DNA from: Ulota crispa
Taxonomy: Eukaryota > Streptophyta > Bryopsida > Orthotrichales > Orthotrichaceae
Direction of reading: 5' to 3'
DNA: 64,000 bases
NCBI GenBank assembly: GCA_963920765.1
Contig: OY987252.1
Span: 5,813,966-5,877,965 of the forward strand
Positions 46,801 to 58,948 of the stretch are shown in pieces. How positions within the stretch are numbered: the stretch's first letter is position 1; every line of letters starts with the position of its first letter. The notes under the pieces were generated by a model that was given only the letters and a program-made list of their open reading frames with translations, made no database searches and had not been told where the DNA came from. The translations under genes were made by a program, and so were the position numbers.

Positions 46801-48840
46801 CACCAAACACAATTAAACATTACCACATAACTCTAATAATACCAAACATGAACCAAAAAATGAAAAAAAAAATTAACAGCCTTGTGCCTTCCCCCGACTT
46901 CCTTGTCCATCTTAATTTCAAAAAATTCACAACTTCGGCCCATCCAAATTACCAAACATGATTCAACATTACCCACAAAACTCTGATTATACCATACATG
47001 AACCAAAATAATTTAAAAAAAAGGGCCTTATAGCCCCATGGCTTCCCCACGGCATTTGTCCATTCCAATTTCAAAATATTCACAACTTTGGCCATCCAAA
47101 TCACCAAAAATGACTAAACATTACCCACAAAACTCTAATTACAACCATACATGAAACAAAAAATGAAAAAAAAAGAGTTTAACAACCCCCTGCCCTTCCA
47201 CAACATCCTTGTTCATTCCAATTTCAAAATATTGAGAAGGCTAGTCCATCCAAACACCAAGCATGATTAAACATTACCACCAAAACTCTGATTACAACCA
47301 TACATGAAACAAAAAATGGAACAAAAAAAAGGGCCTTATAGCCCTAGTGCCTTCCCCTGACATCCCTATCAATTCCAATTTCAAATTATTCACAACTCAG
47401 CCCATCCAAATCACCAAACACGATTAAACATTACCATAGAACTCTAATTATACTAGACATGAACCAAAAAATGGAAAAAAATAGGCCTTTAGCTCCTTGG
47501 CTTCCCCACAACATCCTTGTGCATCCCAATTTTGAAAAATACACAACTCTAGCCATCCAATCACCAAACACAATTAAACATTACCCACAAAACACTGATT
47601 ACAACCAAATATGAACCAAAAAATGACAACACGGCCCCTAAAATTTCTTGCCTAAACCCAAGAGATTTCAATCTCAATTCCAAAATTTGTGAACTACTGG
47701 CCGGACCTTAATCCCTAACACAATTGTGAAATCTCTGGACAACTAGATCTCAACTATACTTAGAATTCAAAATTGATGACTTGAATGAATTTGGAACCTA
47801 TCCACCCGGACCAAAGGCCACTGCCCTTCTCACAGTCAATTCGAAGCCCTCAATCTACACCAATTGTTGAGCAACCTTTGACGTCCACGGAAACATAGAA
47901 ACATGTCCAGCTAAACACCCGCTCGTCTTGTCAAACATCTCACTGACAATTTCCAAAAGAGCGGGAGAACTGAAAGTAGTACCTGCCATCACTGGGTTCC
48001 ACGGATACCTCTCATGCAACCTCTTGCTTGTTTGTCCCGCCATCGGACCTTTGCTTTGTCGCTCAAACCACCTCCCCTTTGCGCGGCTTTGGACGTTGAG
48101 GTACCACCTCCACCGGCAACTTTGCCTTCCCTGTTGAACTCGATGCTCTTGCGTCTGACCGTGCCTTTGATTGCGTATCTTGAGCTTGTCTATACTGCCA
48201 CTGCTCCTCTCGGGAGATTTGTTCGGGCCATTGTCAATCTCAATTGGCTTTGTCAAAGGCAAACGCGGCCGCTTCCTCGGGCTAGGTGCCTTACCCATTC
48301 TCACTAGCTTGCAAGACCACCACTGGAACTGCAAGAACAACCAAGAACAACTATCAGTACACTTGTGTACAACAAAAGAAACCAGTACTGATGAAGAGAA
48401 ATTGGAATTCAAGCAACCAACCTTTGTATTGAAGTCTACGAGATTGGCCTCAACGCGTTCCCGTTGCTTTGTTGTCTACCGTAGCTCTTCGACACAGCAA
48501 GCTCAGCATTAGATCCACGCTCATTAAAACTAACAGCTAACGTCAGATCAAATGCACAAATGGCGGCACAGTGGACACCTACCACCAAGGGCGGGCCCAA
48601 CCGCTGTGAATGAATACCTGAAGAAGATTTGTGGCCTCCATGACCTTTCAAGTCCCTCGTTGCCTTGGTCTCTGAACTCTCGCCTCTGCTGGCCCTGGGC
48701 CGCCATCGATCGTCTGCCCTCCTCTCTCCGTCGCCTCCCCGCCTCTGCTCCAAGCAGGAGCCGCAATTTCTCCACCAATGTCTTCTCTCTGGTTGCCAGA
48801 GGAGCATTGCACAGCTTGCGCAGTTTGTGATCACGTGAGC
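43900..48840 (-). pseudogene. TNPA-like CACTA protein (Transposase_24 type), multi-exon, decayed
   Basis: Minus strand. A GC-rich 5' exon (48840-48622, donor CTTCAG/GTATTC) is followed by an exon from about 48329 with MGKAPSPRKRPR (nuclear-signal-like) to about 47985. A long intron holds a tandem array. The next exon (46200-45830) has an acidic start (EEENTDEEF) and DVNFNPIGKMVKTLRSNIRL, YYNWSQQ and MVKERFFDCLYAG, the pattern of the plant Ptta/En/Spm Transposase_24 family. Then WELRGRNGG...AEHFRF and PPKVINVQWESLVEKL (45760-45480), a coiled coil near 45150, an Ala/Val/Asp-rich stretch (44923-44640) and small exons near 44460-44320 and 44220. TNPA-type proteins bind subterminal motifs. The gene reads toward the left terminus. 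Scattered stops show that it is dead; exon limits are approximate. Confidence 0.6.
46430..47650. repeat. Tandem array of about 150-bp units (orientation 1), intronic
   Basis: About eight units. CACCAAACATGATTAAACATT-type words recur near 46646, 46799, 46949, 47099, 47251, 47411 and 47563. Each unit contains CATCCCAATTTC, ATTCACAACT, ACCAAACATGAA and an A-rich run ending in a GCC-containing block. It lies between TNPA exons on the minus strand. Confidence 0.8.
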
Positions 48841-49589
48841 GGAGTTGAAAAAGACAAAGGAGCCATTGCTGCAGCTAGCTCCACAAAATTTGTGAATGCT
48901 TCAAGTTCAGTGCTGCTGACCTCAAATTCTACAAGTGCGTCTCTTCTAACTATGGAAACTCTAATGTCCTCGTAATGTAATGCATTGACATTCTTCATAC
49001 GCATTGTGAAACTTCACATTTGTACTTTTCTTGTCGAGCATGACCTTTTGAGACTTCTGAATGAAGCCTCTTGGAACAATCATTGTGTGCATTTAGTTGG
49101 CCACATGGGGTCATCCAAGTATATTAACTCCTTGAAATTCATGATTACAATAGTATGTCTTGTTGCAAAATGTCTCTTGGAACATCAAAAGAGACATCAA
49201 CACGTCAGCAGTAATGTGATTGTCAACAATTCAATCCACAATGATATAATAAGCATTGTAAGGAACGTTACACATGCCATAGTCAATGTCGCCCAAACAT
49301 GTAGGTCAATGCATCTAGATCCAAGTTAGTTTCAGCATGGTCATTGTGAATTGCCTTCACTATATACAATTTCTCAAGACTGCCTTGTGCTTGCTGGCTA
49401 ATTTTACTAAATATAATAATCACCATGTACTTGGTATTGGTTGAACTTGATGGTTACAGATGACTGATACGAGTGAGACGAACATGTTTATTTCTTGACA
49501 CAATTTTCTGGACTTCTACTGACTCCTGTATTAACAATGACATGAGGCAGATTACAACCATGTTGATATTGTTGTCACTTAGATCACAT
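48841..49589. other. Centre of the family II region
   Basis: No gene is supported. Words of the GACATTG and CATTGTG type recur, as in the subterminal regions. The stretch lies between the start of the minus-strand TNPA gene and the second tandem array. Confidence 0.4.
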
Positions 49590-51360
49590 GGATGTCATAT
49601 CAGACATCAATTATAACATAAAAATGTGGAGGATTCCATGTTTGGTGATTTCGATGGGCCAGAGTTGTGAATTTTTTGAAATTAGAATGGACAGGGATGT
49701 CATGGAGAAGGCACCAGGCTATAAGCCTTTTTTTTGTTTCATTTTTTGGGTCATGTATGGCTGTAATTAGAGTTTTGTGGTACTATTTAATCATGTTTAA
49801 TGTTTGGATGGACTAGCCTTCTCAATATTTCAAAATTTGGATGCACAAGGATGTCATGGGAAAGCCAAGGGGCTAAAAGCCATTTTTTTTTTTAATTTTT
49901 TGGTTCATGTCTAATAGAATGAGAGTTCTGTGGTAATGTTTAATTGTTTTTGGTGATTTGGATGGGTAGAGTTGTGAATACTTTGAAATTGGAATGGACA
50001 GGGATGCGTGGGGAAACCACAAGGCTATAAGGCCATTTTTTTTTTCATTTTTTGGTTCTTGTTTGGTATAATCAGAGTTTAGTGGTAATGTTTAATCATG
50101 CTTGGTGATTTGGATGGGCTAGAGTTGTGGATATTCAAAATTGGGATGGACAAGGATGTTGGGGAAAGGCACTGGGGCTGTAAGGCCTTTTTTTTGGGAA
50201 AATATAAAAAACGCCCCTCAGTTCTTTCAAAATATCAAATACACCCTTGTATAATTTGAAATATCAAAAATACCCTTGGTTTTGTGTCAAAATATCAATT
50301 ATACCCTTAGTTGTCTTTGAAAACATTTAGTATCTTTAGTATTTTGTACTTCTTTAGAACAAATTTTTGTAAATATTGGGATGCCAATGAAAATTATAAA
50401 ATCTAGATGCAAGTTGCCATAAGTCAAATCTTGGAGGCAAGTTTAATATAGAGTTTTTGCATTTAAGTTGATTGTGGCCATGTATTGACTAATCTTTGTC
50501 ACTGCCTTTGGTGCAAATGTAACTTACAAAAATTTCAATAAAAAGGCATAAGAAAATTAAGAATATTATTTGTTTTTAAAGATAACTAAGGGTATAATTG
50601 ATATTTTGACACAAAACCAAGGGTATTTTTGATATTTTAGATAACATAGGGGTATGTTTGATATTTTGAAAGAATTGAGGGGCATTTTTGATATTTTCCC
50701 TTGTTTTTTAAATTTACGTTTCATGTATGGTATAATCAAAGTTACGTGGTAATGTTTAATCATGTTTGGTGATTGGATGCGCCGGAGTTGTGAATATTTT
50801 GAAATTGGAATGGATAGGGATGCATTGGGAAGCCATGGGGCTGTAAGGCATTTTTTTTTCATATTTTGGTTCATGTTTGGTATAATCAAAGTTTTGTGGG
50901 TAATGTTGAATCATGTTTGGTGATTGGATGAGCCAGCCTTGGGAACATTTTAGAATTACAATGGACAGGGATGCATGGGGATGCCATAGGGCTGTAAGTC
51001 CCTTATTTTTCATTTTTTGGTTTATGTTTGGTTGTAATCAGAGATTTGTAGGTAATGTGTAGTCGTGTTTGGTGATTTGGTTGGGCCAATTGTGAATATT
51101 TTGAAATTGGAATGGATAGGGATGTCCTGGGAAGGCATGGGGCAATAAGGCATTATTTTATTTTTGGGTTCATGTTTGGTGAGTCAGTGTTTTATGGTTA
51201 ATTTGTAATCATGTTTGGTGATTTGGATGGGCCAGAGTTGTGAATCTTTTGAAATTGGGATGGACAAGGGAATTGGGGGGAAGGCACGAGGCTATTAGAC
51301 TTTGTTTTTTTCATTTTTTGTTTCATGTTTGGTTATAATTAGAGTTTAGTGGTAAAGGTA
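49590..51360. repeat. Tandem array of about 150-bp units (orientation 2, mirror of 46430-47650)
   Basis: The same unit as 46430-47650 but reverse-complemented: TTGGTGATTTGGATGGG, TTTGAAATTGGAATGGACAG, TCATGTTTGGT recur near 49640, 49953, 50105, 50765, 50920, 51070 and 51218. A MITE at 50196-50700 interrupts it. The two arrays face each other across about 1.9 kb containing the TNPA 5' exons. Confidence 0.8.
50196..50700. mobile_element. MITE with about 140-bp terminal inverted repeats (Mutator-like)
   Basis: Begins GGGAAAATATAAAAAACG and ends CATTTTTGATATTTTCCC. The inverted arms stay alike for about 140 bases each, including the exact CCCTTGGTTTTGTGTCAAAA and its complement, and contain smaller repeats of ATATCAAA...ACCC. 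The short centre is unpaired and no frame is coding. Long G-starting termini suggest a Mutator-type MITE; the flanking T runs (CTTTTTTTT and TTGTTTTTT) could be a worn 9-bp duplication. It sits inside a tandem-array unit. Confidence 0.8.
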
Positions 51361-51524
51361 CCAAGATGAGCTGTGCCACTTTTTGATTACAAGCTGGCGC
51401 TTTCTATGCAAACATGGAATGCATGCTTAGTAGCTTCTTGTGACACTCACTTGTGCAACTTTTGCCATGAGGATTGCAAGTACTTGAAGCATAATTTTGG
51501 ATTGGGTGTTATTTAATCCTTAAG

Positions 51525-52240
51525 GACCATTGTCCCTTGAAGGACAGATTGGACTTTGGGCATGTACCTATGGCTAAACTACTTCTTGTGAATTTTTGAA
51601 AATTTTATTGAGGGTGGGGAATTAAAAGATCTACGTGGGCATCCACTTTTTTCTTCATTCCAACATTTGATGAAGAAGTCATGCATGAATTTAAGAAAAT
51701 ATTGGGAGGGCTGCCCGTTCGGGCAACCCAAAAATTCTTTAAAAATTACTTTTTAAAAAATTTGAACTATGAAATTGGTTCTTTAGATTTTTTATATGGG
51801 TGAAAAGCTTTGAATCATTCAATTTCAATCAATGAGATGAATGTTATGACAAGTTTTTGTTTGCAAGCGGTTATGGATTCTCTACTCTAAAGTAAACTTT
51901 GAAGTCCTTTATTTTATTCAATTTTCATTAAATTGGAAAAACAAAACCAAAGGAAGTAGATTGCTTAACATAACATTTTGACCATTAAGATTTGCAATTT
52001 TCATTTCAATAAATCAATTTTTAACAATTTACTGTTTTGACTCATTTTTTACTTCTTTTTACTTATGAATTATTCCCATGTATTGTATAGTTTGAGTTGA
52101 TTTGAAAATTCTCCCACACATACCTAACTTGATCTCCTATATGTAAAAAATAAAGCGCAACTGTGGGTAGAGCAATTTTTGTGTTACAAAAGTGGTCAAA
52201 GGCTTCTAGAATTTTTGGGAAGCATGGAAAAAATCCTTTT
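51525..52240 (-). repeat. Dispersed noncoding repeat R1, copy C
   Basis: The reverse complement of copy B, from GGACCATTGTCCCTTGAAGG at 51528 to the block around 52240. Shared markers include CCCGTTCGGG, ATCAATGAGATGAA, GAAAATTCTCCCACACATACC and AAAGCGCAACTG. It separates the tandem array from the TNP2 gene. Confidence 0.65.
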
Positions 52241-52839
52241 TTTTTCACTTTGGATGTAAATATCTCACTGCTCTCCGTTTGGAATGAGCTGATTTTTTCC
52301 TAGAAGTACCTTTTCTAGTTTGGAGCAAGATCCTACAGTTGGACTTCTCAAAAACAAAACATAAAATCCCCTTTTTCCAAACTTCCCAAAAGTGGCAGTT
52401 TTTAGTGTTTTGGGTAGACAAAAGGGCTTAGTCCTTTAGGGGTTAAGAAAGAAACTACTAGTAGTGTCTTCAAGTTAGTTGATTGTTCAAGTCACATGTT
52501 CAACTGATGAGCATGTCTAATCAACATTGAATAAGCGTCAATTTCAGAGTTCTGAGTACAAAAAGACGTTGACATAGATTACAGAAATGACGCAATAGAC
52601 ATGCTATCAGCTCTATACATCACATCCATATGTACATATAGTTACATTCACACTGCGTTGTTTGAGACATCATTGCGACAAATTTAGTACACAATAAATG
52701 TGTAGGATTTCCATGTGGAGTTTGTGTAATTGTGGGAAGTTGCTAAAGCCATGGTTTTTGTTATATATACTACATATGTCATTGGATAGGACATTGCTTT
52801 GCTCTAAACCCTAAACTACAACCCTTATTGCAATGTAGA
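52241..52839. other. 5' region of the TNP2 gene
   Basis: No gene. From about 52480 GACGTTGACATAG, CAACATTG and similar words recur, as in the family II subterminal regions. CTTTGCTCTAAACCCTAAACTA precedes the start; no promoter can be proven. Confidence 0.35.
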
Positions 52840-55800
52840 ATGCCTGATTGCGGTGCAAGAATCCAAATCGCAAGCAACGGACGGATGCTGCGGCATTTTC
52901 CAATCAAAGATTTGATTTTACAAACAGAGTTGAGAGTTGCCACAAAGAAGAACTACTTGTCATATCCTTGTCCGTGTAGGGATTGTCACAGGGGTTTACG
53001 TAAATGTGTTGAAGTGATAAGGAGACACCACGCGCTTGTGGGGAGGGACCCATTTCTGACTTGTTCTCCAATAGGCAGTGATCCACCAAATGGATTCCCG
53101 CAGCATAGAATCTGGGTTGAAAATATGGCTTATGATGACAATAACGTCATTGTTGGCAACATTGATGTTCCTAGAGACATTGATGTCAACAAAGCCCATG
53201 CTGAACTTGATGTGCCAGGCGTAAAAGAAAGAGTTGGCATTGACGATAACAATACTATTTTAGATAAGCATCATGACATCCAAAGGCAAGTGATAAAGGC
53301 CTTCAACTGTGTTGAAAAATTGCACCAGGAGGCCCATGCAAACTTAGATGCTGCGCTTGAGTTTGAAGACCAAGACAATGCAACACTGAATGGGTTGAAG
53401 GAGTTGTAGGAGTTGGCATCAACACCTCTATACACAAAGTCAAAGACAAGCGTGGTGTTAGCAACCATTGTTCTCATGAGCATGTGTGTAGTCTTTGTTG
53501 TCAGCAATAGATTCTCAAACAAGCTGCTTCAAAATTTGGCAAAGGACCTGTTGCCCCTTGACTACAAGTTGCCAAGGACTCAATACAAGGCAAAGAAAAT
53601 TATCTGAAGACTAGGATTGGAGTACAATATTATTCACGGCTGCCTTGATGGGTGCATGTTGTTTGAGGATGAGGAATCAACGTTGAGTGAATGTTTGAAG
53701 TGTTCAAAATTGTGTTGGATGGATGGTGTGGATGCTAATCCTGCAAAAGTCATTTGAAATTTTCCTCTCATTCCATGTTTGAAGCAAATGTGGAGGTTGC
53801 CCAATATTGCAAGCATGTTCATGGGTCACACTAAGCACGTCAGCAGTGATGGTGTGATGCGTTCACTAGTGGACAACCCCACCTAGAAACAAATTGACTC
53901 TAAAGTTGCTTTTGGCAACTTTGGCGCTAAAAATATGGAACATGCGATTGGCGTTGGCATTGGACGACTTCAATCGGTTCAAGCTCAGCAACAAAAATTG
54001 GTCAATGTGGCCGTTGCTAATATTGATTTATAACTTGGAGCCTTGGTTGTAACAAAGAAATTGTTCATTTTGCTCAGCATCCTCATATCAGGCTAGCAAT
54101 CTCCAATTGCAAAGAACATTGATGTTTTCATAAGTCCACTAATACAAGAGTTGCAAGTTCTTTGGGAGGGCGTCCTAGCGCTGGATTATTCACGCCCTGA
54201 GGGTTCTTGACGTTTTGTGGTGCGTGGATTGCTCATGTGGACAATCTCAGACTTTCTAGAGTACGGCCTCATATCTGGTCTATGTTGTAAGGGATATCAT
54301 GGTTGTCCATCATGCGGCTGTGACACAGACTCAAGGATGGCCAAGACCAAGGACATGCTACCTGACGGGTCCGTCAGAGGCAACAAAATTTTGTATGGCA
54401 AGGCTTGTAGGTATCTGCATTACGGACATCCGTATTGGCGTAACTGAAGATTCAATGGGCAGGCTGACCATTGAGCTAGGCCAAAAATAATGTCAAGGCT
54501 GGACGTCATTAGGGACGTACGGAGGCATCAAATGTATTCAAATATGGGCTGTTGGGAGGATGGGAAAGTTGATCTCGTGCACTATTTTGGCGTGAAGCGG
54601 ACAAGTGCATTCTATAAACTTTTGTATTGGCAGGTGCGTGAATTAGAAACACTGAACCCTAAATCATTTGCTTGTAATTGTTAGACCAATGATAGAAAAA
54701 GAAACAAGTGAATGTCAAGATTGTCGTAGCATGTTGAAGTGTAGTGAACATTAGAAAAACGTCAAAGTAGATGCCACTACAACTAGAAGTGCAAAGAATT
54801 TGTCTATGCAACCGCATATCCATGTGATTTTAGATATCATAATGGATGATAAAATGTTGAAGTGTACATATTTATGTCAAGAAGTACATTGTCAAGCCAT
54901 AGTAGACATACCCTGGGTTGATTACATCAACAACAATGTTATATGTTGTTTTCATGGGGGTACAACATCACATTTAAAAAATCATGGTAGCATATATCAT
55001 TTAATTTGAACGGACAGTCCAATGTTGTTGGTCTAGTCTTGAAGAGCATCCATTTCATGTTAACAGCATTTGTTGGTTTGACACACTATAGACGTCATGC
55101 ATTGCAAAAAAAACTTGTGGAAGAACATTTTGAAGCCATTGCTAGGTATGAACAATAGCCCACAAAGTCGCCAAGACTTGCAAGACTTGGATATCCAAGA
55201 TGAGTTTTGGTTGCAACATCAAGGAGATCAACTGCACATGCCACGAGGGTTGTACATCTTGAAACTAGACGAGCAAATTGAGTTTGTGCAGATCATTTCA
55301 AACATCCGTACCCCCTCTAACTACGTAGGTTGTATCCAAAAGCGCCTAAAGGATGGAAAACTTTACTACATGAAGACGCACGACTACCACATCTTCATGG
55401 AACAAGTAACTATGTATGAAACCATCACTTTCTATTTTATGTCTAGAGATGCATATCTCACAACATGTGTCTATTTCAGTAGATATCTTGTTTGATGTAA
55501 CCATGACAACCAAAATTTTGATATTGATGTTAACCAAGTGTCATATTGGGTTGCAACGGACATGATTGCAATTATAGCATGTTACATTTAAAGTGTTAAT
55601 TAACACAAGCAGCACGTTATAGAAGTCTTGATGCAATCATGTATGTTTAGAAGTGCATCACAACTGACATACAACTGTGCTATGAAAATCTGTGCCTTGC
55701 AGATACTCCTCATGGCAATTAGAAACCTTCTAGATGGAGAAGGACGGCAAGCAATTATAAAGATGTGTTGGTTGTTTCAAAGGTTGTGCAAGAAAGAGGT

Positions 55801-57537
55801 GCAAGAGGACAGCAAGGAAGAACTCATGGAGAACGTGGTCATTGCATCTTGCATTTTAGAGAAGGAGTTTCCACCAAAATTTCTGAATGTCATGAGACAC
55901 CTACTCGTGCATCTAGTAGAGCAACTATTTATCTGCGGCCCCATCCATTGTAGGTGGATGTATCCTATTGAGCGCTACTTGAAGACATCGAAGGACTACA
56001 TTAGAGTTTACACTCAACCAGAAGGGAGCATAGCGGAAGGCTATCACATGGATGAGGCATTGGGGTTTTGCTCAGAGTATATGACACAATACAAGGCAAC
56101 GACCCATTGAGTATGGGATGCAAATGAGGACGCTACTATGAACAACAAGATTCTAAACTCCAACAAGACTAGGAAGCAAAAAATGTCAGACACAATGCGT
56201 GGTTATGCACACTCATTTGTTCTTGACAATGCGGCATGTCTAGAATGGTATAGGGAGTAAGTGGCCAGACGCTATTGTGAATGTTAACTATGATTTGGGA
56301 GTACGACAACCATGATTATGTCTATAATTTGGTAATGCTGTTTGGAACAAGTGGCAATGTTCTTTTGTGCGTGCCTGAACGTCAGCATTGACCTCTATGT
56401 TTACATTTCAAAGTGCTTGCGTGTTACACAGAACGTATCAATTTATATTAGCTCATACAAAGCAACGTCCCTCATAAAGAGTATAGTAGAGAGCGTCACG
56501 TTGGTTATAGACAGTAACATTGTTGTCATATATCGCATGTTTTCTACAATGCAAGCAGTATCAAGAGGACAATCAGAGCAGTAGAATTGCATTTCATCTA
56601 ACATTTGATTGAACATGGTTGATGATCACTTACACTACATCCTAACGTCAAAGCAGTCACAAATAATTTATAGTGATTTGCAACTTATTGCAGAGATTAT
56701 AGGGCTGCAAAAGCACGTAGATGGAGAGAGCGAGAGGCTTATTGGGTTGAGTTTCATCGCCACCGCCTTCTTGCACAACAAAGATACCCTGACAATTTGG
56801 GTGAGCTACTTTCATTTGCAGATTGGTAGAGATTGTGGGTGGGAAACGTGCAAAAAGACGAGGAATAGCTTGAGGCGGATGTCTTTCAGTATGCGTTTCC
56901 ACCCAAGGAATATGCAACTACACATCAACATATGCATGCGTTTGGGATGCATTTATGCATTTGCAGTGCCGAGGATAGTCTTGTTACTTGAGACTCATGC
57001 GTGGTAGCAACTTTCACCAAATAGCTTTGATGGGGGATTTTCTACGGAAGACCCGTTGAAAGGAACACGGAGTACGTGGGGTACATAGAGGAGATCTTGG
57101 AGTTGGACTACCGCAACCATTGCACTACAGTCTTGGTATGCAACTAGGTGAGAGGCACGCGTGATGCTCAATATCATATTGTCAAGTGTGACAGGTATGG
57201 CTTTAGCATATCCAATTTCAATAGCATGGATAGTGCGATGAACGCCGACTCATTTGCATTTCCATTGCATTGTCAACAAGTATTCTTGTCTGATGATGCT
57301 TGAAGAAACAAGTGGAAGGTTGTTTGTAGAACAAACATGCAAGGGCAACATTCAACGCTGCATGAAGAACAACATGACCCTACCATCATCGACGTTGGTA
57401 ATGATGCTGACTTTGAAGGCCTAGCACCCGTTGCAATGGAAACAGAACCCATAAGAAGACCAGACACTAGGGGTGGTACGTACATTGTATCCACAACAGA
57501 GGGACCCAAAGGAGTAGCCACAGCACATGAGGAGTGA
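52840..57537 (+). pseudogene. CACTA TNP2-type transposase, near full length, decayed
   Basis: Four or more exons. Exon 1 (52840-54633) holds a transposase-associated-like Cys/His motif (CPCRDCHRG, 52965), then the TNP2 core: LPLDYKLPRTQYKAKKII, YNIIHGCLDGCMLF, ECLKCSKLCW, KNIDVFISPLIQELQVLWEG, LLMWTISDFLEYGLISGLCC, CPSCGC, KACRYLHYGHPYW and RTSAFYKLLYWQ, with donor CAG/GTGCGT. Exon 2 (to 55405) has DVMHCKKNLWKNILKPLLG and LYYMKTHDYHIFMEQ; exon 3 (from 55701 after TTGCAG to about 56258) has EKEFPPKFLNVMRHLLVHLV and EQLFICGPIHCRWMYPIERY (DUF4218). Exons from about 56690 give RWREREAYWVEFHRHRLLAQ, LGELLSFADW, EYVGYIEEILELDYRNHC and FAFPLHCQQVFLSDDA (DUF4216), ending TGA at 57537. Exon 1 stays in one frame through nine stops (53407, 53605, 53755, 53884, 54031, 54094, 54208, 54445, 54472). 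TNP2 cuts at CACTA ends; this copy cannot be expressed intact. Confidence 0.85.
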
Positions 57538-58948
57538 TACATGCCATGGCCCTAGACTACATGACTAGGACATTGTCTAAAGCATGTGCTATATGACATT
57601 CCTAATGTACTAGTAGACGTTCAGGCCCACGTCAATTGCAAAAAATGAAGTATTGTGTACCATTTGCATAATTTGTGGGATGTTCTAGTGAGCACCTATT
57701 TGTTGGCTCTGCATGGTAACTTGGAATTTTCTACCTCAAAGATTGCATTTGAGAAAATATTCATGTAAACATTGTTTATAGTGTGGTGCATGTCCACGCA
57801 GATGATGCATGTATGATTTACCCAAAAGGGTCCATTGCAAATCAGTTGTCTTCAGAAGTCGAAACTGCATTTAGTAAGATGTCAATGTGAAGGTCACCCT
57901 TATTGTGGAGTGGCATGGTTACAATGATGTCTATCTAAATATCCCTCATGATGTTAGCATTTATAAGGTCTGTGACTTTTGTAATGGCCAATAATTACCC
58001 TAAATCTTCCACAATAACTTGTACAAAGTAACCCAATGTTAATCTAAGCCACAGTTGCTAGCATGGCAAGCATGTTTAGATGGATGTCATGACGGACATG
58101 ATTATAGACGTGTGGAATGTAGTTAATCATAATTTTTAAAAATGGTGGATTTTTAACCTCACAATGCATAGTAACTCATGGAAATTTACTTTTAGTGAAA
58201 TTGACCCACCTTGTTAGAGTGTCAATCATGTTATATTTGACATATGAGCGGACATTGTAGCAAACATGCAGAAATTCCCAAATTTAGAATTATTTGATGG
58301 TCTGCGTTTTCAACTGTACGTGCTCTATAACTTTGGAAAAGTCACCCATGGTAAACGCGGCCTCCAATGCCAGCTTGGCAATTATGTTTAGTTTGACATC
58401 AAAGAAAACGTCTTTGCAGACGTCTAAATTTCTGGGGACAATTTATTTTACACTAGTCAGCAATTTTACCCTTTATATAAATAGTTAACTCCAGGAAGTT
58501 ACCCTTGGTGAAACTGACCTCCCACTGTCAGAGTTGTAGTCATGTTCATCACAATATCAAGCCTAATGTGGGAACATAAGTTTGCATTTTCCTAGGTTGT
58601 AATTTATACTCTCGGCAGCTTTTTTATCAAAATCTGGAAGAATAAATTGTGGAGAGTTATCCACAATGAAAAAAATGTGCCCTTGTCGGACTAGTAAGCA
58701 CGTTGATTTTTATGTCATGATGGACATTTGTGAAGACATCCATGTTTGGGTAGACATTGTTGTTGTTTTTCATGACATTAGAGCTACTATTCTTGACAAC
58801 CACACATTCAATAGATGTTATGAAATTTTGACATCAAAATTTTCTAGATTTTGAAAGCCAATTAATGTCTAATTATGTTAGAATAAACGCGTCTACCAAG
58901 GGGTTGTTTTTGCATTGACGTGGAAAAAAACACGGGTTTTGTATAGTG
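57538..58948. mobile_element. CACTA element (family II), right subterminal region and terminus
   Basis: About 1.4 kb rich in GACATTG, TGTCAATGTG, CATGTTTA and GACGTCTA words, ending at 58948 in ACACGGGTTTTGTATAGTG. The opposite strand begins CACTATACAAAACCCG, the partner-like form of the end at 42176. Immediately after it, at GAT 58949, homology to the gag-like gene begins in mid-domain, so the element inserted into that gene. Confidence 0.65.

Noticed and set aside
46430-51360. Tandem arrays as a CRISPR-like array
   Set aside because: Units of about 150 bp are fully repetitive with no unique spacers, and the context is a plant nuclear genome.
52451-52467. CTACTAGTAGTG as another CACTA terminus
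   Set aside because: The word is nearly self-complementary and no motif-rich arm of a known type ends there.
56609-57007. Long plus-strand open frame as a separate protein
   Set aside because: The neighbouring frame carries the TNP2 pattern (RWREREAYWVEFHRHRLLAQ), so this frame is a shadow.
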